Assembly (NCBI GenBank): GCA_030737875.1
Contig: CM060910.1
Location: forward strand, 611,457,303-611,521,302
Reading direction: 5' to 3'
Source of the DNA: Allium sativum
Lineage: Eukaryota; Streptophyta; Magnoliopsida; Asparagales; Amaryllidaceae
DNA length: 64,000 bases
Below the pieces are notes generated by a model. It did no database searches, was not told the DNA's origin, and saw only the letters and a program-made list of their open reading frames with translations. How positions within the stretch are numbered: position 1 is the first letter of the stretch; every line of letters begins with the position of its first letter. Positions 25,021 to 37,711 of this stretch are shown here, piece by piece. Made by a program: the position numbers and the translations under genes.

Positions 25021-25753
25021 TGTTGGGAAACAATGGCTGAGTCGCGGACTAGGTCGCTTTCTTGAAGACGATTCGGCGATCTGGTCGGAGGTGCAAACCA
25101 GTTCGTTCCTTCGCCGCCGCCTCTAGGATAAAACAGCCTCAAAAACAATAACCGATTTGCTTGCACAACAAATCGGTGCAGATTTGCACTTTCTGGAAAA
25201 AAAATTGCTCGAAAATTTCTGTGAAGAGATTTTTTTTTTTATGGCGGCTGAGAGGAGAGAGAATTTTCAATTCGCTAGGTTTCTCGTCTGAGGCTAATGT
25301 TAATATATAGAACGAAAATTAGGGTTTGGGTTTACAGATTAGTGGGCCGCTAAAATTTGGGGGATATAATTTTTTACCATTGCAGATTTTTTTTTCCATA
25401 AAAAACGGTTCGAAAAAGGCTAAGTTTTATGGTCCAAAAAATATAAGTGTCTACACCACAAAGCCCAAGCCCAAGCCCGAGCCGAGCCGAGCCGGGCCGG
25501 GTCGGGTCGAGCCGAGTCGGTCGGTCGCGCGCGTGTGTGTGGTGGTCATATGATGCATGGTCTCCCTCCTCACAACAATGCATGTATTGGGAGCCCAAGG
25601 CCCCAACATGATTTCTTAGAAACAAGTATAAAAGCTTGCTTCTTCTATATAATCCCATGATGTGGGACTATTCCCATATAGGAGCCATTCTTACACTTAT
25701 TCAAGATTTTTTTTTTTAAAAATTCACTTAATGTTTGTAAAACCTTTCCAACA
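25021..25753 (-). repeat. 5' LTR of the TNT1-like Copia
   Basis: Near-identical to 19821-20547, with length differences in the T-run and in the GC-rich CCGAGCCGAGCC segment. A minus-strand TATATAG at 25645-25651 is the likely promoter TATA box. Its inner end takes part in the inverted-repeat structure described in the findings. Confidence 0.95.
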
Positions 25754-25884
25754 ACAACAGTTAAATCATCAATTTGATAAAGCACACTCACATGAGTCTG
25801 ATAATTCCATGGTAATTGTGTAAAACATGTTCTGTTGTAATTTAAATCACTGCTATGTGGTAAGCTGACTTAAAAAAATTACAG

Positions 25885-25963
25885 TCCAAACAATCGAATG
25901 GTGCTGAAAATCATGTTACCTCTGAAAAATTTGGAAAAGCTGTTTCACAAGAGCCAGTGATTG
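25885..25963 (+). pseudogene. Ptta/En-Spm-type gene, exon before the Gypsy insertion
   Basis: After an acceptor TTACAG| the frame reads SKQSNGAENHVTSEK and ends QEPVI where the Gypsy LTR begins. It continues the coiled-coil region of the gene whose earlier exons lie left of 19760. The TNT1-like Copia sits in the intron between them. Confidence 0.65.
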
Positions 25964-27230
25964 TGTGATGACCACCATAACTCCTTCACTTAACAAGGGA
26001 ATAATGCACTGAAAGATGTGCCAGACAACTATGGACGATCATCAGGGTAGGATAACACAAGCGGAACCTGTCGTATAAATCACAGCGCAGATATAAAATA
26101 TAATAGAACATAAGCAACAGACATATGATAGTGAAGCGGAATTGAGCAAAAACTTAAACTTCCAAATCAACTTGAAAGAATATCCATAAAACAAAGGATT
26201 TCAACATAAGAATCTGTACAAAATTCCACACTACAATCACTCAGAGAAATCATAGTAGCGAAAAACAACAAGATATATGTATAATAGCAATAATACGTAA
26301 GCCTCCTGCTCGTCGTCGCTCTACAGAATCTCTCATCAATATCTATCACATGCCACCTAGTCTTCTCATCCACCGCAGAATGGATGAACAACCCAATGTA
26401 ATAAGAGGAAACATAAAACCTTGAGTCAGACAATAGTCTTAATGAGTGATAAAAAAATGTCTAACATCATCAATAAAGTATATGAGAAATAGTTAGATCA
26501 ATCAACTAATCTACCAACACATAAGAGAAGAATCCAACCCGTCTCCCCCCACATCTGATAGTCATAGCCTTTACAAAAATCAGATAGAAACAAATAGTAT
26601 ATTCATTGCAACCAGATATCAAGCGCAAACCATCCTAATCGAAATCTACATCCCCCAAGCACAAGCACTCAAGAGATACCTCCTTAGACGTCATACAATC
26701 TACACAAGACGGTACAAGAAAAACAATCATCATCCATGACTTTGGCTATCACCGCCAATCCTGCTTTGAAACCATCGTTAATCGTATGACTGGCCCAAGT
26801 TGCCAACCGTCAAGGGTTAATGGTAACCCTAGTTCTAATCAGAATTATGCACGTCCCACGTACATTTTCCTCCCCGAGACGACTAGGCTCATCCCATGGA
26901 CCTAGGGTACTCGATAGTCCCACTAGTCATTGAGCGTCCCTATTATACCCCTGCTTTGAGCCCACTAGAACTTATGACAACGATAACCTCTCAGCCTTCA
27001 TAACTCTAGCCATCATCACCAGCGCCTATCCACAAGCTCAGACCCCATCTCAAGCAACCATTATCCACGAGCTCACAACTTTAAATTGCCTTTACATTCG
27101 TTGCATTGCAATGATCAACGAACACTTCACACAAATTTGAATATTCTGTCTTGAATTAACATCGAAGCTCCACCCTTCGTCGAATCAAAATAAACTTCAT
27201 TTGGTCAACATCACATTACGTCGATCCACG

Positions 27231-27713
27231 CAATCCATCATTTTTCGGACGTTCCCTTATTTCTCGAGTGGTCCATCATTTTTTGGGCGGTCCATCATTT
27301 TCCTGGTGATCCATCGTTTTCCGGGCGATCCATCATTTTTTTGGGGATCCATCATCTTCCGAGCAATCCATCATTTTCTGGGCGATCCATCATTTTTCGA
27401 GTGATCCATCATTTTCCAGACGATCAATCATTTTTGGGGAGATCCATCATTTCTCGGGCAATCCATCATCTTCCGGGCGATCCACTATTTTCCAGGGGAT
27501 CCATCATTTTCCAGGTGATCCATCATTTCCCGGGTGATCCATCATGTTCCGGGTGATCCATCATCTTCAGGACGATGCATTATTTTCTGGGTGATCCATC
27601 ATTTCCCGGGCGATCCATCATTTTCCGAATGATCCATCATCTTGAGGGAGATCCATCATTTTCTAGGCGATCCATCATTTCCTGGGCGATCCATCATTTT
27701 CCGGGTGATCCAT
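27231..27713. repeat. Tandem repeat, unit about 20 bp, about 24 copies
   Basis: The unit is close to GGCGATCCATCATTTTCCGG with variable last bases. The equivalent place in the other LTR (about 37039-37178) has only about seven units. Confidence 0.95.
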
Positions 27714-28355
27714 ACCCAGATCCACCCTTTTGGCAAACGATCCATTGATCCATGCTTCAAACGACAAATATCAATACACACAACTCATCGAAAATAGATA
27801 AATTTCAACAAACATTCATCGACAAACTTAATACAACAATAAATCGTCATGCGATCATTTGAATTTCACCAAATCATGATAAAATAATAAATGATTAAAT
27901 AAATGGATCTAAACTTGCATAAACACAAGAACTAACATAGAAATTTACCGATTTAAGTTGCTAGATTAGATCTTATGGTGAGTCGAATGAAAACTTACTT
28001 ACCATGATGTAGATCTAGGTGAAAAAAACTTGAAATGATGAAAATAAGATCAAACAACCCATATACTCGATTGAATTCGTGCGAGAGATGCTTATCACTC
28101 ACCAAATCTTTAAAATAGCTTAAAACAACTAATCGCTAATCGGGACAACAGAGAACGATATTCAACTCTCTCAATTTGATGTGATGTACTCTTTGTTGAT
28201 GTAGTTCTAGCCTTCCTTGATGTAGATCTTCAATCTTCTTATGTAGATCTAAGATTTTTATTGGAGGAGAGATGTATTTGATTGAGCAAGGAGGATCATG
28301 AACCCAACCAAATGAGAAATGAAGAAACTAAACAATTCTCCTTGGCTCTACCCCT

Positions 28356-28364
28356 CTATTTATA
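28356..28364 (-). promoter_or_regulatory. LTR TATA box
   Basis: The minus strand reads TATAAATAG followed by AGGGG. The same site occurs in the other LTR at 39957-39965. Confidence 0.6.
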
Positions 28365-28935
28365 GTCAAACCATCAACCCACTAATGAGCCTCGCTAATC
28401 AGCCCAATAATGACTAATGACTAATTAGTCTAGCTAGAAATTGCGTTGCACTAAAACAGCGATTCCTCCCAAACCGTTGAACCAAATCTTTAATGTTACC
28501 ACTCTATGGAATTGGCAACACCGTTTCCTTTTCAGTGAAATCGATCTCAACACATGATTATATCCCAGTCAAAAGTTTTTCCCTGTAAAAACTAACATGA
28601 GGTAAAATGGTCGCAAATAAAATTAGAAAAAATTATGGACATGTCATACATCCCCATAACCAACATATCAAAATATGATAATGATTTGACCCTAAGGGAA
28701 TTAAATAAATATATTTTACGATCCTCTGATACATAAAATGCATGTCGTTTCATTCTCCTTCTATTAGGAATTTTGCCCCTGAAATCCGAAGCAAACACAA
28801 GCAATCAAAACCATTATGCATGCCTATCATCCATGAGCAGCCAATCTATCGTCCAAACTAGCATCCATAGCCTTAACCTAGCACGTGGAATTCTAAAAAT
28901 AGTACAAGTTACAATGGTGTAAGAGTGACATGACA

Positions 28936-31844
28936 TTAATGGGTCATACCAATGAAGAGTTCTAGATAGATTGTTTTCATAATCTCTTCTGTTTCCCATG
29001 TACAATCGTCATCATCCTCACTCCACTGCACCTTGACTAGCTTAACCGCTTTCCTCCTAAGTTGTTTCGTGTCATTCCCCACGGCGTGAAGCGGCTTACG
29101 AGGTCTCGTAACTACGGACTTGACTTCTAGGTCTTCGTACTGTTACGAAGATACCACGACATTCGAATCATGCACACACTTCCGTTGAAATGACACATGG
29201 AAAACATTGTGCACACTCGACATCTTCTCGGGTAAATCTAATTTATACGCGAGCTTTCTAATTCACTCGACTATCGAAAACGGTCCAACAAATCTTGAAG
29301 CTAACTTTCCTTTACTTTCGAACCAAACAACATTCTTCAACGGCGAAATTTTTACGAATAGCATATCGCTACGTCGAATTCCAAATCCTTACAATGCTTA
29401 TCGACATAACTCTTCTGACGATCTAAGGTTGCTTTCATTCATTACCGAAAAATCTCGATACAATCCGATGTCTCTCTGATCATCTCTAGCCCAAGCATCA
29501 ACTTATCTCCAGTTTCTAACTAACATGCCGGAGAATTACACGGTCTACTATAGAACGCCTCGCATGGTGCCATCCCATGCTGAATGGTAGCCGTTCTTGT
29601 ATGCAAACTCAGCCATATGTATATGGTCTTCCCATGATTCCCCAAAATCCAATACTCTAGCTCTTAGGAGGTCGTCCAAAACTCGGTTAACTCTCTTGGT
29701 TTGACCATCGGTCTGGGACGTACTTAAACATAACTTTGTTCCCAAGTCTCTTGCAAACTCTTCCAAAACCCGCTTGTCAACAATGGATCTCGATCAATAA
29801 CTATGTTTTTTGGGATACCATAAAATCAAACTATCCATTTAATATATAGCTCAGCCAACTTCATTGTTGTCCTAGTCGATCTAACAGGAATATACCTCGC
29901 ACTTTTGGTCAAACGATCCACGATGACCCAAATCCCTTCATTTCCTTCCCTGGTTCTAGGTAGCCCGTCATTAGAATTCATCGATATCTGCTCCCATTTC
30001 CATGTAGGAACTTTCAATGGATGAAGCAATCCACTTAGCTTCTTCTGTTCAGCTTTCACCAACCGATAGTTTATGCACTTGGAAATAAATTTTCCAACAT
30101 TTATCTTCATACCCTCACAGTAGTAAGCTTGCTTCATGTCCTGATACATCTCATTACCATTAGGATGAATCGCCAACTTCGAGTGATGACATTCCCTCAG
30201 AACCCCGTCTCTCAATCCGTCGATATTAGGAACAACCAGTCGTCCTTATTTTCGAAGCCAACCCTCTCGATCGACCTCGAATTCCTTTTCCTCTAATTTT
30301 AACTTCTGGATAATCTTGACAAGCTTTATGTCACGCTTTTGGCTCTCGCCAATCCTTTCGATGAGAGTAGGTCGTATCGATAAGCATTCCAACATTTTAG
30401 GTTCAAACTAACACCGAGGCCTGAAATCAAACCCTTCCAAATACTCGAGATGCTTCCATTCCGAAAAGATCGCTCCCAAACTTGCGTGTCTTCGACTCAA
30501 TGCATCTGCAGCTGCATTACCTTTCCCAAGAGTATAGGCTATACGAAAATCATATAATGCCAGAAACTCTAACCACTGTTGCTGCCAAAGACTCGAATCC
30601 TTTTGGGAAAAAGGTACTTCAATGACTTGAGATCCGTAAACAACTCGAATCGAACTCCCAACAGGTAATGTCTCCACATCTTCAGAGCAAATACGATCAT
30701 TGCCAACTCCATAGCATGAGTTGGGTAATTCTTTTCGTGCGACTTTAGCTATCGACTCACATAGGACACAATTCCATCTTTTTGCATTAGCACTGCTCCA
30801 AGTCCAGTACCACATGCATCGGTGTATACCATCATCTCTTCATTCTCGCTTGGAATGGTCAAAACAGGAGCACTTGTCAGTCTCTCTTTCAGGATTCTGA
30901 AAGCTTGATCACACTTCACATTCCATGTGAACAATTGATTCTTCTTCTTCAATCTTGTTAATGGTGCAGCTATCTTGGAGAAATCCTTGATAAAACGACG
31001 ATAATATCCCGCCAACCCAAGTAAACTCTGAACATCCGTTGCGTTCTTAGGTATATCCCAGTCCTGGATTGTTTCCACCTTAGCGGGGTCACCTGCTATC
31101 TCATTTCCAGAAATAACATGGCCTAAGAACCTCACTTCGATCTTCCAGAAGTGACACTTTGAAAACTTAGCCCTTAGTTGATGCTTTCACAAGATTTCCA
31201 AAACAACTCGGAAGTGCGTCTTATGCTCTTCCTCATTTCAGAAGAAAATCAAAATATCATCCACGAACACAAGCACAAACTTGTTCAACTGATCTCTGAA
31301 CACCCTATTCATAAGATCCACGAAATTTGCTGGCGCATTAGTCAACCCAAATGGCATCACCATCCAATCGAAGAAACTGGTTGGTGTCCTAAAACCGTAT
31401 TGGCACACTATCCTTTACCACTCTCAACTGATGAAATCCCATTGCCAAATCCATCTGTGAAAACACCTTAGCCTCGTGAAGCTGGTCGAAAAATTCGTCT
31501 ATCCTCGGCAATAAATACTTGTTCTTCTTGGTCATGATCACCTTGTTTAGCTCACGATAATCCACACACAATCTCAAAGATCCATCAGCCTTGGTTGCAA
31601 ACTCAATTGGTGGGCCCTATTCGGATACACTTCTCCGAATGAATCCTTTTCCCAAAAGGTCACATGTTTGCACCTCTAACTCTCGTTGTTCCTTAGGCGT
31701 CATCCGCCTAAGAGGCACGACGATAGGTTTAGCACCTTCGACCAAATTTATCATGAACTCAATCTCATGATGCGGCAGCAACCCTTTGACCTCGTCAAAG
31801 ACATCATCGAACTCACTTGCGATCACCATAGATGATAAGTCTTC
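28936..31844 (-). pseudogene. Gypsy pol: RT, RNase H, integrase, chromodomain-like end
   Basis: Right to left: FDDVFDEVKGLLPHHEIEF, the RT entry RLCVDYRELNKV and FSQMDLAMGFHQL, and the RT loop VFVDDILIF (about 31240-31270) with both Asp present. FLGHVISG and [23 protein letters not shown] follow, then RNase H with [16 protein letters not shown] (about 30775-30830). The integrase zinc region is degraded. In the DDE core the first Asp is replaced in SMNSNDGL and the Glu in GQTKRVNRVLDD. The last part, VKLVKVQWSEDDDDCTWETEE, resembles a chromodomain tail and ends at a stop near 28936. Frames break many times (e.g. near 30750, 30400, 30220 and 29800), so no product can be made. Confidence 0.92.
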
Positions 31845-34093
31845 CACTACACCATATATGCCGATTAAGCTGTGTTTTTAGACGTATCTAAGTCTCTTAA
31901 ACACGGTCAATAGCCGTATCAAAAAACAGCGTGTTAAATTTTTAGATACGGCTACAAACCGTATCTCATAAGTAATAACATACAGCTTATAGTCGTATCT
32001 AAGTAGTATTCAGACACGGCCTTTGACCGTATCGAAATATATCTGTGTGTGCACATATTTATATATATGCATATATATAAATACAGAAACTGTAGCACAT
32101 ATTTTTCATATAACACAGCATATATACCACAATTTATACACAAGAATAACACAATTTATATTATATATATATACTCAAAGCATTTACAAGATTTTTCGTA
32201 ACACGAACACAATGTATAACATACTAACATATACAAAGGAAACTTTCAAAGATTTTCATAACAGTACGAACTAACAAAAAAAAGGTAAAAATATATGATC
32301 AGCGTGATATATATAACTCCAGTCGAGGCAGGGAAGATTGAGCATACGTGCTGATCAATATGCCGATGAAATCCATGTGTTTGCTGTAAATCAAAGCAGT
32401 ACTACTATGAGAATAAGCTATCTCATGATGTTGATCATAAAGTTTTATATATAACAACATAAATATTTATATATGTTACTATGTACACAGTTTAAAACAA
32501 AAACTTAAAAGGCCAACCTGATGATTGGAAGTAAAACTGAATCGTGATAGTCAGCGCCTGAGTTCCAGCAACACAAAAGCGCGCCCAAATCTACAATAAA
32601 AAAGAAGTAATTTTATGCCTGATTGCACACAAAATATCATGTCTTTGTGTTCATACTGATAACAGTGAAGGGCATATCGTGTCTTTGTATTCGTGTGTGC
32701 ATATTTGTCAAATATATGTATAACATGTTTATGTAATGCTACCTGACATGATTTCATTCTCCAAAACAATTCCTTTGCTTTGAACCAGTTTATTTTTCAT
32801 TCTCCAAAATCTCCGCAAACATGATTTTCACGTAATGACTCACTAATTCGCTCTAAAAGTATTAAACCACAAACTCATTATAATTCTCCTTGTCACTTGG
32901 CTGCAATATTGTAGATATAACATTGCTATAGCCTTGCCCTTTCTATTCTATCACCCTAATCTAGCTAATGTAGTGTATCCGAGATGAGGGGATGAAAAAA
33001 TGTGAGATATTACCTGAAGTTTATATCAATAATGCTTTGATTTTTCCTGCTAAGTACCATGACAGAAATCCCAATCCAGCAGACCCTGCACAATTAAGGT
33101 TTTACTGCATAGTTATAACCTATTATACGGTTCAAAACACTAACAAATTCTCGTATTACATGAAGGGTTGTACACCTTGAAATCCATTTATCTATTATTA
33201 CACATAGAATAGAAACAATACAACTTGGCTGCCTGCATGGTTTTCTTACATTTCAAGATAGGAGATCCTGTTTCAATCTTCTATGTTTTTAACAAAGCAC
33301 ATAAAACTGTCAATCCAACTACATCCCCAAATCTACTCTGTGAAGAACCAAGTAAATGTGGTTATCTAAATTTCATTTGCCTACAAGTACAAATGTTTAT
33401 TCTTATCCCCAAATCTACTCTGTGAATGACGTTATTATAATCTAGATTGCTCCCTTTTTTAATTAATCTTTTACTTAGCCTGGGGGAAATTAAAATCCTG
33501 GCTCCGTCCTTGAGAGTGACATTAAGATAATATGAACAAGTAAAAAGAATTACCTGAATGTAACGATACAAATTAAGAATAAGTTGATTAGCACATCGGA
33601 ATTACCCGAAGTCCACAATCTTCAAATTACCCAAATTTGGAATCTCTAGCTTTGCGTTGGTCGATCATTGGTGCCAGTGATGCCAGTGATCTAACCAGTG
33701 CAAAGCTGGAGACACACAAATCGAATCATCTCTGTCGGAGGAGGAGATTCCAGAGAAAGGCGGAGGCACGATTTGGTCACCGATCGAAAACCCTAATTTG
33801 GGTTTTCGGTCACCATTAAACTAAAACAAAAGGAAAAGGGAGCGGCCAGAATTTGTGTTTGGAGTGCCTGAAAGGGGTGCACAATATGATACGAATTAGA
33901 TTTGTCTAAAGGCCATGTCAAATGAACCGATCCGGAGCATCCCCGATGGATGGTCAGATTTATGGTGTTTAGGGTGGTGCAGATCGCAAAATGTAGTTTG
34001 CTACGGCTCTAAGACCTATCAAATATGATACGGCTATAAACCGTATTTTATCCCCGCAACGTTGTGTGCCAAATTGACTGATATGGTGTAGTG
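31845..34093. mobile_element. Non-autonomous CACTA (En/Spm) element
   Basis: The ends read CACTACACCATAT and ATATGGTGTAGTG. A 3-bp duplication TTC flanks them (31842-31844 and 34094-34096), as expected for CACTA. Subterminal regions carry repeated GATACGGCT and ACCGTATC words in both orientations, likely transposase-binding sites. No transposase motif is found in its 2249 bp. Around 33600-33800 the minus strand looks like the 5' end of a host gene (AACCCTAATTTGGG, GA-rich), possibly captured. Removing it restores the order of the Gypsy protease and RT. Confidence 0.93.
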
Positions 34094-34096
34094 TTC

Positions 34097-35543
34097 CCTT
34101 GGAATCACAAGCGAATATTAATAGCTTACAAAGACCCCGTCTTTGGGTTTACATCGAATCACAACCATTCGCCCTTCTATATTCCCGACTGAAACCTCGA
34201 GGTTTTCACAATCCACTTTTGCCGCATACCTCTTGAGCTAGTCCATACCAAAAATAATCCCACACCTAGCGAAGTTCAAAACAAAGCAGTTACACTCAAA
34301 GGAGAAACCATGAATCGATAACACTAGACCACGACAAATCATACACAAACAGGACGAACCCCCAAACGGATTAGTCATGATCAATGGTCTGTCACAAATC
34401 TCGGGTTCCAAACCCAAGCGGCAAACAAGCTCATTACAAATGAAAGAATGCGATGCTCCAGTACCAAACAACACTTGAACTAAACATTTATAATGGAAAG
34501 TATAACTTGAACGACGACACTCTTCTCTTTCTCCTTCGCCGTAGGAGCCCTCAAAGAAGATGGCACAACTTCCATTGTATACGCCTTCACAACCTGCTTA
34601 CCCTTAGCTAGTTCTAGACAATCCTTCTTGTCATGCCCAGGCTTACCACACTTAAAGCACTTCTTTTCATCTTTCAGATTTTTGCAATCCTTGGAGAAAT
34701 GTCCCTTCTGTTGGCAGTTAAAGCAAGTCACTTCACCTTTATGCTTTTTCTGACCATTATTCCCTTTCTGCTTTTGTTGCTTTCTCTTTTTGTTATTACC
34801 ACCCTGCTATGGTTTCGGTTCTTCCTTAGCTTCAACAACAGTCTCTTCCTTGGGAAACAAACTTTCATGCCTCAGAGCCTTTTCCACGATCTTCTCGTAA
34901 GTGTCATCCAAGTGATCAACCAGCTGATTCCCAAGATATTTGTCCAACTCCATGACAAACTTCTCGTTCTTCTAGTAAGCAATCTCGACATATGAACGGG
35001 CATACTTGGACAAGGCTTCAAATCTGAAACATAATGCAACATCGACCTACCATTCTTCTTCAGCTCAATGAACCTCTTAAACAGAATAGACTTATGAATG
35101 GTAGAAATGAACTTCGTCTCAAACTTGACCTGGAACTGATCCAATGTAATCTCATCCTCTAGGGTCTCTAGAGTGATAGAGCTCCACCATCCCATAGCTC
35201 TACCCCGTAGCTATCTCGATGCAAGCTTCCTCTTAGTTGCATCATCAATTTCCAGGTCTCCAAAGATCTGATTGCAAGTATCAAGCCACCCTTGAATCTC
35301 TACAATTGACTCCGTCTCTTTAAACGACTTCCCTCCAAGAGTAGTGAAGTCTTTGCATAATGTTGCGAAGTCCACGGCCTTAGGCACTTGCACTTGAACT
35401 CCCACATCTACCGCAACTGTCTCCTGAGCGGGTACCCTCCTCATGATCGCTGCCATCATGGCCTTGAACATAGTTGGGTAATCTGGTATACCGCCATCAC
35501 CCCCTACATGAATAGTCTCCTCCCTAGCAGTATGTCTCGACAT
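34097..35543 (-). pseudogene. Gypsy gag and protease, broken
   Basis: The start is at 35543 (MSRHTAREETIHVG). The capsid region includes DFTTLGGKSFKETE and WWSSITLETLEDEI, in changing frames. Two CCHC knuckles, CFNCQQKGHFSKDC and CFKCGKPGHDKKDC, are intact (about 34640-34730). The protease site reads LFGTGASHSFI (about 34440-34472) where relatives have L-F-D-T/S-G-A, so the catalytic Asp is Gly here. The leader from PBS to start is about 180 nt. Stops and shifts occur near 35205 and 34870. Confidence 0.88.
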
Positions 35544-35721
35544 TCGATCATTCTAAAACTCAAAAATAGAATGATATGTCCACACACGGAAAAATTGCAA
35601 ATGGAGTTCAAACGCTATTATACTATACACTAATATATAGTATACATGCATCGAAAATCTACAAATACGTCTCTCATACGTACTTATGTCTTTGAACTCT
35701 GGCTAAAATCGATTAACCAGA

Positions 35722-35734
35722 GCTCTGATACCAA
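35722..35734 (-). other. Primer binding site, tRNA-iMet type
   Basis: The minus strand reads TTGGTATCAGAGC just inside the right LTR. Confidence 0.92.
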
Positions 35735-37281
35735 ATGTGACGACTGCCCACAACTCTTGCACTTAACCAGGGAAATAATGCACTAAAAGATGTGTTAGGC
35801 AGCTATGAACAATCACTAAGGTAGGATAACAGAAGCAGAACCTGTCATATAACTCACAACGCAGAGATAGAATATAATAGAACATATACAACAGACATAT
35901 AATAGTGAAGCAGAATTGAGCAGAAACTTAAACTTTTATATCAACTTAAAAGAATATCCATACAACAAAGGATTTCAACATAAGAATCTATACAAAATGC
36001 CTCACTACAATCACTCAAAGAAATCATAATAGCGGAAAACAACAAGATATTTATAGTAGCAATAATACGTAAGCCTCCTACTCATCATCGCTCTGCAGCA
36101 TCGTCTCATCAAGATCTATCACATGTCACCTGCCACTTAGTCTACCTATCCACAACACAATGGATGAACAGACCAAGGTAATAAGAGGAAGCATAAAACA
36201 TTGAGTCAGACAACGGTCTTAATGAGTGTTAAAACAACTATCTAACATCATCAATAAAGTATACGAGAAATGGGTAAACCAATCAACTAATCTACTAACA
36301 CATCGGAAAGGAACCTAACCCTCTCCCCACATCCGACAGTGATAGCCTTTACAAAAATCAGATAGAACCAAACAGTACATTCATGGCTACCAGTTAACAA
36401 GCATAGACCATTCTAATCGAAATCGACATCCTCTAAGCACAAGCCCCGAAGGCCTAAACCAACAACAAACAAGCACTCAAGAGATATCTCCTTAAATGTC
36501 GGACAATCTACGCAAGAAGGTGCGAGCAAAACAATCATCATCCATAACTTTGGCTATCACCACTAGTCCTACTTTGAAACCATTGTTAATCGTATGACTA
36601 GCCTAACCTGCTAACCGTCAATGGATAATGGTAACCCCAGTTCTAGTCAGAATTCTGCATGTCCCATATACATTTGCCTCCCCAAGATAATTAGGCCCAT
36701 CCCATGGACCCAGGGTACTCGACTAGTCCCACTAGTCTTTTAGGCGTCCCTATTATACCCCTGCTTTGAGCCCGCTAGAAATTATGACAATGATAATCTT
36801 TCAACCTTCATAACTCTAGTCATCACCGATGACTATCCACTAGCTCGGACCCTGTCTCGAGCAACCATTATCCACGAGCTCACAACTTTAAGTTGCCTTC
36901 ACATTCGTTGCATTACAATGATCAATGAACACTTCACACCACTTTGAATATTCTATCTTGAATTAACATCGAAGCTACGCCCTTCGTTGAACCAAAATAA
37001 ACTTCATTTGGTCAACATCACATTACGTCGATCCTTGAGATCCATCATCTTTCGGACGATCATTCATTTTCCGAGCGATCCGTCATTTCTCGGGCGATCT
37101 GTTATTTCTCGGCCGATCCATCATCTCCTGGGCGATCAATCATTTCCCGGGCGATCCATCATTTCTCGGGTGATCGATACCCAAATCCACCCTTTTGGAG
37201 AACAATCCATTGATCCATGCTTCAAACGACGAACATCCATATACACAATCATCCAAAATTGATCAATTTCAACTAACAATC

Positions 37282-37677
37282 TGTTGAATTTGAAGAAGAG
37301 GAGAAAACTAAATTTTAAATTTTGGAGGAATAATTCTTTCTAAATTTTATTTGCTTTTTAACTTCAATCTTCCTTGCCTCACTCACTTACAACCGAAATG
37401 ACCCCCCCCCCCCCCACATATATATATATAGTGGCGTACATGACCTTACAATTCAATTGGACACATTTTCATCAATAGACATAACTTTTAACGAACATAC
37501 ATGACTTTTGACGCAAAAGATACAACCTTAATTAACATGACTCTTAAGCAACAAACACAACACTTTACAAATGGACATAAGGACTATTAACTTCTCTTGG
37601 ATTTTCACCTATTAAGACACCCATTCCTTCATTTTTTTAAATCATTTTCCAATATCTCATTTAAAGTTTATCCAACA
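37282..37677 (-). repeat. 3' LTR of the CCD-carrying element
   Basis: Contains a run of 14 C (37402-37415) next to a TA run, where the other LTR has only a short CCACCC. Homopolymer length here is prone to sequencing error. Confidence 0.9.
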
Positions 37678-37711
37678 AAACTCCCCTTTGAACTTTAAAT
37701 GTTTTAGTCTT

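Larger units (their letters stand above)
19821..25753 (-). mobile_element. Ty1/Copia TNT1-like LTR retrotransposon, nearly complete
   Basis: The LTRs (727 and 733 bp, TG...CA) differ by roughly a dozen substitutions plus run-length changes by eye. The 5-bp target duplication ACAAC is exact (19816-19820 and 25754-25758). Gag, protease, integrase, RT and RNase H follow in Copia order on the minus strand. Only two stops and two single-base frameshifts separate it from a continuous polyprotein, so it is young. It sits in an intron of the Ptta/En-Spm-type gene. No tRNA primer site is seen (see findings). Confidence 0.96.
25964..28752 (-). repeat. 3' LTR of the split Gypsy element
   Basis: It starts TGTGATGACC and ends near GTCGTTTCA; the minus-strand purine tract AGAAGGAGAA follows at 28753-28762. 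It includes about 24 copies of a short tandem repeat (27231-27713). Confidence 0.9.

Noticed and set aside
27231..27713. Two open frames through the minisatellite, or a CRISPR-like array
   Set aside because: Units are continuous without spacers; the frames simply translate the repeat.
37402..37415. Run of 14 C as a biological signal
   Set aside because: The twin LTR has a short CCACCC at this place; homopolymer slippage or sequencing error is the simplest reading.
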